Assembly: GCF_037974265.1 (NCBI RefSeq)
Contig: NZ_CP150233.1
Coordinates: forward strand, 2,480,001 to 2,544,000
Reading direction: 5' to 3'
Origin: Paenibacillus sp. FSL R5-0623
GTDB lineage: Bacteria > Bacillota > Bacilli > Paenibacillales > Paenibacillaceae
DNA length: 64,000 nucleotides
This document shows positions 8,673-16,609 of the stretch, piece by piece. Each line of letters opens with the position of its first letter. Positions within the stretch are counted from its first letter, which is position 1. The notes beneath the pieces were generated by a model, which saw nothing but the letters and a program-made list of their open reading frames with translations, had not been told where the DNA came from and ran no database searches. Made by a program: the position numbers and the translations under genes.

Positions 8673-9467
8673 ATGAAAGTTTTGTTTATTGGTGACATTG
8701 TAGGTAACGTGGGACGTAAGGCATTAAAGGAAAATTTACCATATCTGAAATCGAAGTATAAGCCACATGTGGTGATTGTGAATGGTGAAAATGCGGCAGC
8801 AGGTCGCGGCATTACCGGTGCAATCGCAAATGAGTTTTTCAACTGGGGTGTACATGGTATTACACTTGGTAATCATACTTGGGACAATAAAGATATTTTT
8901 GATTTTATAGATGATGAGCCCCGCATGATTCGTCCAGCGAACTTTCCACCAGGCACACCAGGACGAGGATACACGGTTGTCAAAGGCGAAGGGAAAGAAC
9001 TGGCGATTGTCAATCTTCAAGGAAGAACGTTCCTGCCTGCTCTGGATTGTCCATTCCGTGTAGCTGATGAAATTGTAGATGAGCTGCGCCAAGACCATAA
9101 ATGTATTTTGGTCGATATGCATGCTGAAGCGACGTCAGAAAAGATTGCCATGGGATGGCATCTGGATGGACGTGCGTCTCTCGTTGTAGGTACACATACG
9201 CATGTACAGAGTAATGATGATCGGATTTTACCTGGAGGAACAGCTTACTTGACGGATGCAGGCATGGTAGGGCCTCGTGACGGCATATTGGGCATGGAGC
9301 GTGAGGCCGTGCTGCGTAAGTTCTACACTCAGCTACCTGTACGTTTTGTTGTGGATGATGGCAAATGGCACTTCCATGGTGTTTTTGTTGAAATTGATGA
9401 AGCTACAGGTGCGGCAACACGCATCGAAAAAATTCGTCTGATGGAGGACGAGTGGCGCATGGAATAG
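8673..9467 (+). CDS. ymdB: YmdB-type metallophosphoesterase (2',3'-cAMP phosphodiesterase)
   Basis: This belongs to the TIGR00282 calcineurin-like family. B. subtilis YmdB hydrolyses 2',3'-cyclic nucleotides and affects biofilm and motility gene expression. The 264-aa protein shows the metal-binding motifs MKVLFIGDIVGNVGRKA, VNGENAAAGRG, LGNHTWDN and VVGTHTHVQSND. GAGGAGG precedes ATG 8673. It follows rny, as in B. subtilis, after a short gap with a hairpin. Confidence 0.95.
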   Translation: MKVLFIGDIVGNVGRKALKENLPYLKSKYKPHVVIVNGENAAAGRGITGAIANEFFNWGVHGITLGNHTWDNKDIFDFIDDEPRMIRPANFPPGTPGRGYTVVKGEGKELAIVNLQGRTFLPALDCPFRVADEIVDELRQDHKCILVDMHAEATSEKIAMGWHLDGRASLVVGTHTHVQSNDDRILPGGTAYLTDAGMVGPRDGILGMEREAVLRKFYTQLPVRFVVDDGKWHFHGVFVEIDEATGAATRIEKIRLMEDEWRME

Positions 9468-9505
9468 GGGTATTGTCCCAATTTGCAGGGAAACCCGTCT
9501 AAAAA

Positions 9506-9534
9506 GAAGGAATTTTTTTGCCTCCCGCGAATAA
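9506..9534 (+). promoter_or_regulatory. SigH-type promoter upstream of spoVS
   Basis: GAAGGAATT (9506-9514), an 11-base spacer and CGCGAATAA (9526-9534) fit the SigH consensus RNAGGAWWW / RNNGAATWW except at one position. Known B. subtilis spoVS transcription depends on SigH, which supports the call. Confidence 0.7.
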
Positions 9535-9584
9535 CATCTAGTAAGTGGAAACAAACTTTCAACATTCCCAGGGAGGTACTTACC

Positions 9585-9845
9585 ATGGATGTATTAAAAG
9601 TTTCAGCAAAGTCCAATCCTAATTCTGTAGCCGGCGCTCTTGCAGGGGTTCTTCGTGAACGTGGAAATGCTGAACTGCAGGCAATTGGAGCGGGAGCACT
9701 GAACCAAGCCATTAAAGCGGTAGCGATAGCCCGGGGATTTGTAGCACCAAGCGGAGTTGACCTGATTTGTATTCCAGCTTTTACAGACATTGTGATCGAC
9801 GGCGAGGACCGAACGGCCATTAAGCTGATTGTGGAGCCCAGATAA
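9585..9845 (+). CDS. spoVS: Stage V sporulation protein S
   Basis: SpoVS is a small Alba-like protein of 86 aa, the exact family length, required for progress to stage V of sporulation. It begins MDVLKVSAKSNPNSVAGALA and has the typical IGAGALNQAIKAVAIARGF. The ATG at 9585 follows GGGAGG. It is preceded by a SigH-type promoter and followed by a terminator, so it is a monocistronic sporulation gene. Confidence 0.97.
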   Translation: MDVLKVSAKSNPNSVAGALAGVLRERGNAELQAIGAGALNQAIKAVAIARGFVAPSGVDLICIPAFTDIVIDGEDRTAIKLIVEPR

Positions 9846-9863
9846 TACATGCAGTATGCATTG

Positions 9864-9893
9864 AACCTGTTTACGATGTAGACAGGTTTTTTT
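9864..9893 (+). terminator. Intrinsic terminator of spoVS
   Basis: AACCTGTTTA pairs with TAGACAGGTT around a 5-base loop and is followed by T5. Confidence 0.85.
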
Positions 9894-9930
9894 GCGTTTT
9901 TTTGCAATAACATATTGAGGAGGGTTTAAG

Positions 9931-10932
9931 ATGTCCATGTCTGATTGGCGTGTAGCTGATTTTCACTGTGATGCACTGAGCAAAATTTTGATGCAGCCTG
10001 CTCTTTCATTTGAAAATGCTCCACAACTGGATGTGAACTTGCAACGTTTGAAAGAAGGGAATATAGGGTTGCAGGCGTTCGCCATCTATTTACCCGAAGT
10101 GCTGGGCAGAGGCAAGTTTGAACATGTGATGGGACAGTTGGAGATTTATCGTAGACGTGTAGAGAGAAGTCAGGAGCGGCCTGACGGCACACAGACGTTG
10201 TTATGGCGGGAACAGGTGGCTCAGGTGGGGCAAACAGAGGGTCCGTGGGGATTAATCACACTGGAGGGTGTGGATGGCCTGGAGGGCAACCTGTTCTATC
10301 TGGAGTTATGTTATCAGATGGGCGTTCGAATTATTGGACTAACGTGGAATTATGCCAATTGGGCGGCTGACGGAGTCATGGAGAAGCGTGGAGCAGGTCT
10401 GACGGAGAAGGGGAAAGAACTGGTGCGCCAGTGTAATGAAATCGGAATGCTGCTGGATGTGTCACATCTGACGGAGAAAGGGTTTTGGGAACTGGCTGAT
10501 TTGAGCAAACGTCCGTTTATCGCCTCCCACTCCAACAGCTACAGCGTATGTCCCCATGTGCGTAATCTGAAAGATGATCAGATTCAGGCTATCATTGCCC
10601 GGGAAGGGCGGATTGGACTGACGTTTGTACCCTGGTTTGTAAAGCAGGAGGGGGAAGTACGTATAGAAGATCTGCTGCCTCATATTGAGCAATTCTGTTC
10701 TCTCGGCGGGCAGCATCACCTGATGATGGGGTCTGATTTTGATGGGATTTCAACGTATATTCAGAAACTTGAACATTCAGGACATTACCCGAGACTGACG
10801 GAAATCCTGCTCAAGCATTACGATGAACAACTGGTACGTGGCTGGTTGTGGGGGAATGCGATGAGTTATCTTGGGGAACACTTGCCAGAGAGCAATCCGA
10901 AGATGCAAATGAAGGGCAATTCCATGAAATAG
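9931..10932 (+). CDS. Membrane dipeptidase family (renal dipeptidase-like) zinc peptidase
   Basis: This is an M19 family dipeptidase of 333 aa. Zinc-site motifs are visible: DFHCD near the N-terminus, an acidic ligand region in ITLEGVDGLEG, DVSHL, then ASHSNS and GSDFDG. The fold is a TIM-like barrel acting on dipeptides, often with D-residues. There is no signal peptide, so it is cytoplasmic. GGAGGG lies before ATG 9931. It occupies the place where B. subtilis has tdh and kbl. Exact substrate cannot be told. Confidence 0.88.
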   Translation: MSMSDWRVADFHCDALSKILMQPALSFENAPQLDVNLQRLKEGNIGLQAFAIYLPEVLGRGKFEHVMGQLEIYRRRVERSQERPDGTQTLLWREQVAQVGQTEGPWGLITLEGVDGLEGNLFYLELCYQMGVRIIGLTWNYANWAADGVMEKRGAGLTEKGKELVRQCNEIGMLLDVSHLTEKGFWELADLSKRPFIASHSNSYSVCPHVRNLKDDQIQAIIAREGRIGLTFVPWFVKQEGEVRIEDLLPHIEQFCSLGGQHHLMMGSDFDGISTYIQKLEHSGHYPRLTEILLKHYDEQLVRGWLWGNAMSYLGEHLPESNPKMQMKGNSMK

Positions 10933-11126
10933 TGAACTGGTGTGTGCGTTGAATGGGTTGAATTGAAACTTGTTTTCCAAATAAAGGAGGGGAATGATGG
11001 CGAAATAAGTGTATTTCATGAATTTTCACCAGTTCGTTTTCATTTCACTCCAAAAAGGGGTATAATACCATTGGATTGTTAAGAGCCTGAGTACAGGCCA
11101 TAGATAAACAAGGAGTGAAATTTACA

Positions 11127-11699
11127 ATGAGTAAAACAGTACCTGTGGGCGTATCTGCCCGTCACATTCATGTATCCCAAGAGCACGTTGAAATTTTGTT
11201 TGGCAAAGGTTATGAACTGACTGAATTTAAACCTCTGTCCCAGCCTGGCCAATACGCTGCTAACGAAACTGTAGCGGTAATTGGTTCGAAAGGACAGTTT
11301 GATAAAGTGCGTATCCTTGGACCTGTTCGCCCTGAAACGCAACTGGAGATCTCCATGACAGATTCATTTGCGATTGGTGTTAAAGCACCTGTACGTGAAT
11401 CTGGAAGCATTGAAGGTACACCAGGAATCACAATTAAAGGTCCTGCTGGCGAAGTAACAATTGATAAAGGTGTTATCGTTGCTGCTCGTCACATTCACTT
11501 CCATACTTCTGATGCTGCTAAATGGGGTATCGAGGACAAACAAATGTTGAAAGTTCGCCTGGGCGGAGATCGCGGTCTTGTACTGGAAAATGTACTTGCT
11601 CGTGTATCCGATTCTTTTGCACTGGACATGCATATTGATACAGATGAAGCTAACGCTGCTGGCGCTCGTAATGGCGACACTGCTGAAATCATCGATTAA
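11127..11699 (+). CDS. pduL: PduL-type phosphate acyltransferase
   Basis: PduL enzymes transfer acyl groups between CoA and phosphate (propanoyl- or acetyl-phosphate). The 190-aa protein has the duplicated zinc-binding ARHIH motifs (SARHIHVS near the start and AARHIHFHT near residue 121). No microcompartment genes are nearby, so it may act as a free-standing phosphotransacetylase. ATG 11127 follows AAGGAGTGA. A TATAAT (11061-11066) gives a plausible -10 box with a weak -35. A strong terminator follows, so it is likely monocistronic. Confidence 0.9.
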   Translation: MSKTVPVGVSARHIHVSQEHVEILFGKGYELTEFKPLSQPGQYAANETVAVIGSKGQFDKVRILGPVRPETQLEISMTDSFAIGVKAPVRESGSIEGTPGITIKGPAGEVTIDKGVIVAARHIHFHTSDAAKWGIEDKQMLKVRLGGDRGLVLENVLARVSDSFALDMHIDTDEANAAGARNGDTAEIID

Positions 11700-11749
11700 T
11701 TACATGTAATAGCTTCAGCCGCCAATTGGGGCGGTCTGAATAACATATA

Positions 11750-11811
11750 AACCTGAGCACAGCCATCAGGGCCGGTTAATTCCAGCCCTGATGGCAAGGC
11801 TTAGGTTTTTG
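11750..11811 (+). terminator. Intrinsic terminator of pduL
   Basis: The outer stem AACCTGAGC/GCTTAGGTT and inner stem GCCATCAGGGC/GCCCTGATGGC form one long hairpin followed by T5. It fills the first part of the 11700-12010 gap. Confidence 0.85.
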
Positions 11812-11898
11812 TGTTTTCTGAGTGTTCTTCTGCGCATGGCATGTTTCGGATTAGACGAAGGGACATACGGTTTGGATGTGGAACTACAGCCCAATTCA

Positions 11899-11907
11899 TG
11901 CTATAAT
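11899..11907 (+). promoter_or_regulatory. Extended -10 promoter upstream of miaB
   Basis: TGCTATAAT is an extended -10 element about 100 bases before miaB. The -35 region is poor, as is common for extended -10 promoters. Confidence 0.5.
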
Positions 11908-12010
11908 TTGCTGTAATGCTCTTTTAATGTTCCACGCAAGAAATTCATGTGGAACAGGGATGAATGTACGATTTTTTATTAATAGAGGCTGTAAGGAGTG
12001 ACCGAAGGAA

Positions 12011-13567
12011 ATGGCTAAAGACTCAAAAAAGGATTACTCCCAATATTTTGATTTCTCGGATGCCAAAGTAATTTCGCAAGATGAATTCAGCAAAAAGATA
12101 AGAATCCGGGGCCGTGAGATTAACATCAAATCGGAACCCAATCATCGTCAGGAGAAACAGCGGGGCAAGGAAGACGTCCAGGTGCTTTACGAAAATGCCG
12201 TTCCCGATGAACTGAAAAACATAGGGAAAGGCAAACATTATATTGTATATACGTATGGATGTCAGATGAACGAGCATGACTCGGAGACCATCAAAGGACT
12301 GCTCGAGTCTATGGGATATCAGGCTACAGAGAATCGCAAAGAAGCTGATGTTATTCTGCTCAATACGTGTGCCATACGGGAAAATGCGGAAGATAAAGTA
12401 TTTGGTGAGCTTGGTCACCTGAAAACGCTAAAACTCGAACGTCCGGGATTGTTACTTGGCGTATGCGGTTGTATGTCCCAAGAAGAAGGCGTCGTCAACC
12501 GAATTATGCAGAAGCATGGGTTTGTGGATATGATCTTTGGTACACATAATGTGCATCGACTGCCACATCTAATCCAGGAAGCGCTGTTCAGCAAAGAAAT
12601 GGTTGTTGAAGTGTGGTCCAAGGAAGGCGACATCATTGAGAACCTGCCGAAGAAACGTGAGGGTATGCGCGGCTGGGTGAACATTATGTATGGCTGCGAC
12701 AAGTTCTGTACATATTGCATCGTTCCGTTCACACGGGGCAAAGAACGCAGCCGTCTTCCTGAAGATGTCATTGCCGAGGTTAGGGATTTGGCACGACAAG
12801 GCTTTAAGGAGATCACGTTGCTTGGTCAAAATGTGAATGCGTACGGCAAGGATTTTACCGACCTGAATTACAGCTTTGGTGACTTGATGGATGCTATTCG
12901 CCAGATTGATATTCCAAGAGTACGGTTTACAACCAGTCACCCACGTGACTTCGATGACCGCTTGATTGAAGTGCTGGCCAAGGGCGGAAATCTGGTGGAG
13001 CACATTCATCTTCCGGTGCAATCTGGCAGTTCGGAAGTACTCAAACGAATGAGCCGCAAGTATAACCGGGAACACTATCTGAAACTGGCTGACAAAATTA
13101 AAAAGGCCATCCCGGATGTTGTGTTGACAACGGATATTATTGTTGGTTTTCCGGGGGAAACGGAAGAACAGTTTGAAGATACACTTTCCCTTGTCCGTGA
13201 AGTAGGGTATGATTTTGCTTATACCTTTATTTATTCCCCACGGGAAGGTACACCGGCTGCGGTGATGGAAGACAACGTACCGATGGAAGTGAAGAAGGAA
13301 CGGTTGAAGCGCTTGAACGAAACGATCAACGAATACAGCCAGCGAAGCAATGAACAGCAACGCGGCAAAATCGTTGAAGTACTCGTTGAAGGCGAGAGCA
13401 AACGGAATTCTGAAGTTCTGGCAGGACGTACGCGCAGCAACAAGCTGGTGCATTTTGAAGGACCCAAAGAATTGATCGGTACTTTTGTACAAGTGGAAAT
13501 CACCGATCCGATGACTTTTTATATTCGGGGCAACCTGCTCTCCGAGCCGGTAGCTGCCAATCAGTAA
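12011..13567 (+). CDS. miaB: tRNA-2-methylthio-N6-dimethylallyladenosine synthase
   Basis: MiaB is a radical-SAM methylthiotransferase that modifies i6A37 in tRNAs reading UNN codons. The 518-aa protein has an N-terminal extension of about 75 residues. The UPF0004 domain follows ([40 protein letters not shown]) with three cluster cysteines. The radical SAM motif is CDKFCTYC, and a C-terminal TRAM domain is present. AAGGAG lies before ATG 12011. The order miaB-ricA matches B. subtilis. Confidence 0.96.
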   Translation: MAKDSKKDYSQYFDFSDAKVISQDEFSKKIRIRGREINIKSEPNHRQEKQRGKEDVQVLYENAVPDELKNIGKGKHYIVYTYGCQMNEHDSETIKGLLESMGYQATENRKEADVILLNTCAIRENAEDKVFGELGHLKTLKLERPGLLLGVCGCMSQEEGVVNRIMQKHGFVDMIFGTHNVHRLPHLIQEALFSKEMVVEVWSKEGDIIENLPKKREGMRGWVNIMYGCDKFCTYCIVPFTRGKERSRLPEDVIAEVRDLARQGFKEITLLGQNVNAYGKDFTDLNYSFGDLMDAIRQIDIPRVRFTTSHPRDFDDRLIEVLAKGGNLVEHIHLPVQSGSSEVLKRMSRKYNREHYLKLADKIKKAIPDVVLTTDIIVGFPGETEEQFEDTLSLVREVGYDFAYTFIYSPREGTPAAVMEDNVPMEVKKERLKRLNETINEYSQRSNEQQRGKIVEVLVEGESKRNSEVLAGRTRSNKLVHFEGPKELIGTFVQVEITDPMTFYIRGNLLSEPVAANQ

Positions 13568-13584
13568 TAGTAATACACACACCA

Positions 13585-13814
13585 ATAAGATGAGAATTTT
13601 GGGGTTCAAGATCAGGTTCGGACATTTGCGCAAGTAGCGGAGGGGACGGAATCGGTCTGTAGAAGCGAAGCGTTCGCCTTTGTCTCCGGATTTTAACCTT
13701 GAACAGTTGTAATCAGAAAAATCTGGAGACAACAGCGATCAAAAGAACGATCCGTACCCGCAGCGGTCATGGAGCAGACGTTTGAACTCATTTGAGCCCA
13801 GGTTCTCATCTTAT
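13585..13814. repeat. Fold-back (MITE/REP-like) element between miaB and ricA
   Basis: The ends ATAAGATGAGAA (13585-13596) and TTCTCATCTTAT (13803-13814) are perfect inverted repeats. Inside, TTGTCTCCGGATTTT (13680-13694) pairs with AAAATCTGGAGACAA (13718-13732), and sequences further out (GACGGAATCGG against GATCCGT) continue the pairing imperfectly. The whole 230-base block can fold into one long hairpin. No coding sequence is present. Non-autonomous mobile element or large mRNA hairpin are both possible. Confidence 0.5.
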
Positions 13815-13841
13815 ATCATCTCATAGAATGGAGCGATTTCA

Positions 13842-14291
13842 GTGGCGCAGGAAGAAGTGCAGTACAACCATTATGGAATGCCAACCTACGATACGCGCAA
13901 TCTGGTCATACGCGACGACATTATGGGAAAAGCCAAAGAATTGGCTGATATGCTCGGAACGAGTGAGGAAGTTAGACAGTTTCAACAGGCTGAAACCAAA
14001 ATTCGGGATCATGAGCGCATCCAGCAGTTGATTGCAACGATCAAGAAAAAACAAAAAGAGATTGTTGCTTTTGAAAGCTTCAAAAATGTGGAGATGGTCA
14101 GCAAAATTGAACAGGAAATTGATGATCTGCAAAGCGAACTGGACAGTATTCCATTGGTTACGGAATTCCAGCAGAGCCAGAGCGACATCAACTATTTGCT
14201 TCAACTAGTGATCTCCGTAATCCGGGATACAGTTTCTGAAAAAGTAAACGTGGAGGCTGGAACGGATTCACCTCCGACCAGTTGCGGTTAA
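13842..14291 (+). CDS. ricA: RicA (YmcA) regulator, YlbF/YmcA family
   Basis: This 149-aa YlbF/YmcA family protein is mostly alpha-helical. In B. subtilis RicA works with RicF and RicT as an iron-sulfur complex that helps RNase Y mature operon mRNAs and promotes competence, biofilm and sporulation. The helical core includes KELADMLGTSEEVRQFQQAE and VTEFQQSQSDINYLLQLV. The final residues TSCG keep a cysteine at the extreme C-terminus, a position reported as a cluster ligand in B. subtilis RicA. The start is GTG 13842. miaB lies upstream as in B. subtilis. Confidence 0.85.
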   Translation: MAQEEVQYNHYGMPTYDTRNLVIRDDIMGKAKELADMLGTSEEVRQFQQAETKIRDHERIQQLIATIKKKQKEIVAFESFKNVEMVSKIEQEIDDLQSELDSIPLVTEFQQSQSDINYLLQLVISVIRDTVSEKVNVEAGTDSPPTSCG

Positions 14292-14301
14292 ATGACGGAA
14301 G

Positions 14302-14328
14302 GGTGCGGACGCTGTCCGCGCCTTTTTT
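14302..14328 (+). terminator. Intrinsic terminator of ricA
   Basis: GGTGCGGAC pairs with GTCCGCGCC around a GCT loop and is followed by T6. Confidence 0.85.
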
Positions 14329-14347
14329 GACATTACATAACCGTTAA

Positions 14348-14401
14348 CGTGGAGTGGCTATCGCCAAGTACTCGGAATATAATTCCAAGCAAAGCTCCAC
14401 G
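14348..14401 (+). other. Three-way-junction RNA-like element before a thioesterase gene
   Basis: CGTGGAG (14348-14354) pairs with CTCCACG (14395-14401) and encloses two perfect hairpins, TGGC-TATC-GCCA (14355-14366) and GGAAT-ATA-ATTCC (14374-14386). It resembles no riboswitch that I can name. The next gene starts 100 bases downstream. Confidence 0.35.
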
Positions 14402-14500
14402 CTGTGGGGTTATTTTGTGTGGCGCAGCTGATTTTTAATGATAAAGGCACATGACATCAAGAGAGCTTGATACGTACAGTGAATAAAGGAGAAATGAATA

Positions 14501-14905
14501 ATGAGTATTTTGGACAAAATGGTGGAAGACGGAGACGGACGATTCTGGGGATTTCTCGGCTGTCGTTATATTAAAGGAGACGGCAAAGAAGTACAGATCG
14601 CGTTGACAGCAGGCGAACATCATACCAACTCCATGGGGATTATCCATGGGGGTGTATTAACTTCACTGATGGACCAGGCGATGGGTATGGTTGCAACAGC
14701 AGCAATGGAAGTGGACGGCTGTGTGACAACGAATCTGAACGTACATTTTCTCGCACCAATGAAACAAGGGGAATTAATGGTGACAGCTACGGTACTGCAT
14801 CAAGCAGGACGCAGTGTGACGACTCAATCGGAGGTTCGTGATGCATCGGGCACGTTGGGATGTATGGCTACGGCGACATTCCGCATAGCACGCCCGAGAA
14901 CGTAA
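14501..14905 (+). CDS. PaaI-family hotdog thioesterase
   Basis: This 134-aa hotdog-fold protein resembles PaaI/YdiI acyl-CoA thioesterases. The hallmark GIIHGGVLTSLMDQAMGMVA is present, with the helix-borne acidic residue of the active site (D in SLMDQA) and an N-terminal beta hairpin. Such enzymes hydrolyse acyl-CoA thioesters, and substrate range cannot be inferred. AAGGAG lies before the ATG. It may be expressed from the leader that carries the three-way-junction element. A SigA promoter for the next gene follows its stop. Confidence 0.85.
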   Translation: MSILDKMVEDGDGRFWGFLGCRYIKGDGKEVQIALTAGEHHTNSMGIIHGGVLTSLMDQAMGMVATAAMEVDGCVTTNLNVHFLAPMKQGELMVTATVLHQAGRSVTTQSEVRDASGTLGCMATATFRIARPRT

Positions 14906-14921
14906 CGCACGAATCCTGCGG

Positions 14922-14949
14922 TTGACAAAAGATATTATTATGTCATAAT
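14922..14949 (+). promoter_or_regulatory. nrtR promoter with palindromic operator over the -10 box
   Basis: TTGACA (14922-14927) and CATAAT (14944-14949), spaced by 16 bases, precede the Nudix regulator. The perfect palindrome ATTATG-T-CATAAT (14937-14949) covers the -10 box, which suits a repressor site, most simply for NrtR itself. Confidence 0.6.
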
Positions 14950-14983
14950 GAAATTATCAAAATGAAAATAGTCGGTGGTGCCC

Positions 14984-15787
14984 ATGAGCGAAAACTACGA
15001 ACACTTCAATGCAGAGAGCGACGAACAAGCAGCACGTGCTTATAGTTCCCAAAAATATCGTACCCCCGATGGTGTTCCTGCGGATATCGTTATGTTTACC
15101 TTGACCAAGCGGGAGCGCAAGACGGTGACGAAGACACTTCCCATTCGGGAACTGAAAGTGATGCTGATCAAGCGCAAAGGCTGGCCTTTTGCAGGCAGAT
15201 GGGCATTACCCGGTGGATTTTGTCAGGAGAATGAGTCCATCTACGGTGCAGCTAAGCGTGAGCTGATGGAAGAGACAGGTGTAGATGGTGGACATCTGGA
15301 GTACTTGAATGTATACAGTCAGCCGGGTCGTGATCCAAGGGGCTGGATTATCTCTCACGCATTTTTCGCGCTTGTGGAAGAATGGATGCTGGATCAACGC
15401 CAAGCAGCAGATGATGCTGAGGATGTTGGATTGTTCACCATCCAGGAGGCGCTGCAAGAACTGGAACTGGCTTTTGATCACAGAACAATCATTGAAGATG
15501 CTTATCGACGTATTCAACAGCAGATGCTGGAAACGACGATTGCTCGTCAGTTCCTGCCACGTGATTTTACATTAAGTGAATTATATCAGGTTATTCAAAG
15601 TGTTGTGCCGGATTTTGAAGAACCAAACTTCATTCGCAAGATTACGTCTACCCGCAGCCGTAAAGGCATTGTGGAAGAAGTACGGGATGAAGAGGGGAAC
15701 CTCGTGAGTTCCAACCAGTACTCGCAGCGTCCGGCGCAGTTATATCGTTTTACAGAATTGGTACCACGCCTTTCCATCTATACGTAA
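14984..15787 (+). CDS. nrtR: NrtR-type regulator of NAD metabolism (Nudix + winged helix)
   Basis: The protein (267 aa) has an N-terminal Nudix domain with an intact box (GGFCQENESIYGAAKRELME then ETG). The C-terminal winged-helix region (LSELYQVIQSVVPDF; NFIRKI; RPAQLYRF) is typical of NrtR repressors. NrtR proteins sense ADP-ribose and related metabolites and repress NAD biosynthesis or salvage genes. The next two genes are nicotinamidase and nicotinate phosphoribosyltransferase, which strongly supports this role. An intact Nudix box also allows hydrolase activity. ATG 14984 is preferred to GTG codons at 14975 and 14978. Confidence 0.85.
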   Translation: MSENYEHFNAESDEQAARAYSSQKYRTPDGVPADIVMFTLTKRERKTVTKTLPIRELKVMLIKRKGWPFAGRWALPGGFCQENESIYGAAKRELMEETGVDGGHLEYLNVYSQPGRDPRGWIISHAFFALVEEWMLDQRQAADDAEDVGLFTIQEALQELELAFDHRTIIEDAYRRIQQQMLETTIARQFLPRDFTLSELYQVIQSVVPDFEEPNFIRKITSTRSRKGIVEEVRDEEGNLVSSNQYSQRPAQLYRFTELVPRLSIYT

Positions 15788-15854
15788 TAAGGTGTAGATG
15801 TGTCAATTGGATTGAATCAGGATCAACCATTTCTGGGCTAAGGGAGTGTTGACG

Positions 15855-16412
15855 ATGAAAGCACTGATTGTCATTGATTTTACGAAGGATTTTGTGACAG
15901 GTTCTTTGCCAGTAGGTCAGCCGGCAGTAGAGATTGAAGAGACGATTGCGGCTGTAACTGAGGCCTATTGTAAGAATAAACATGAAGTGATTATGGCTGT
16001 GGATCTGCACGAAGAGAATGATCCGTATCACCCGGAGACTGTACTTTTCCCACCTCATAACATCCGTAATACGGAGGGAAGACAGTTATATGGTCGTCTT
16101 TCCCAAGTGATGGAAGAACGGATAACGGATATACAGTGGATGGATAAGACGAGATATAGTGCATTCTGTGGGACCGATCTGGAACTCAGACTGCGTGCAC
16201 GTGGTATTACGGATATTGCACTCATAGGGGTATGCACGGATATTTGCATATTGCATACCGCAGTGGACGCTTACAATAAAGGTTTTCATATTACGGTATA
16301 TGAAGATGCCGTTGCCAGCTTTAATCCGGCAGGGCATGATTGGGCACTTGGACATTTTCGTTCCAGCCTGGGTGCTTCGGTGGTTAGGGCGAGTGAGACA
16401 GTCTTGGCTTAA
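15855..16412 (+). CDS. pncA: Nicotinamidase-like cysteine hydrolase
   Basis: This isochorismatase-fold hydrolase of 185 aa probably deamidates nicotinamide to nicotinate. The catalytic triad is visible: Asp in IVIDFTKDF, Lys in DKTRYSAF and Cys in IGVCTDICILHTA. Metal-site residues of PncA lie in AVDLHEENDPYHPE. AGGGAG precedes ATG 15855; the GTG at 15846 overlaps the ribosome site and is rejected. The position between nrtR and pncB makes nicotinamide the likely substrate. Confidence 0.87.
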   Translation: MKALIVIDFTKDFVTGSLPVGQPAVEIEETIAAVTEAYCKNKHEVIMAVDLHEENDPYHPETVLFPPHNIRNTEGRQLYGRLSQVMEERITDIQWMDKTRYSAFCGTDLELRLRARGITDIALIGVCTDICILHTAVDAYNKGFHITVYEDAVASFNPAGHDWALGHFRSSLGASVVRASETVLA

Positions 16413-16487
16413 TTTTCTCCATAGTCATGTTTGGTTGACTCCATGTTAGGAACCGGATGAATGTGGTGAATGGTGTATAGAGTTTTT

Positions 16488-16558
16488 CACGGGAGACTTG
16501 TTTGTTTAATACGGATGAACAGAATTATGAAGAATAAGTCTCCATATGTTAACCCGTG
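16488..16558 (+). other. Stem-loop leader upstream of pncB
   Basis: CACGGG (16488-16493) can pair with CCCGTG (16553-16558), and AGACTT (16494-16499) with AAGTCT (16536-16541). The result is a bulged stem ending about 50 bases before the pncB start. It could be an mRNA control element, but no known class is recognised. Confidence 0.3.
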
Positions 16559-16609
16559 TCCACAGGTGAAATCTGCGAACACGAGCGGAAGTCAGAGAGG
16601 ATGAGACAA

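Noticed and set aside
12569..13732. Long minus-strand frame of 387 codons opposite miaB
   Set aside because: It lies wholly opposite a clearly conserved gene, has no good ribosome site, and its product looks like the usual Cys/His/Phe-rich shadow translation.
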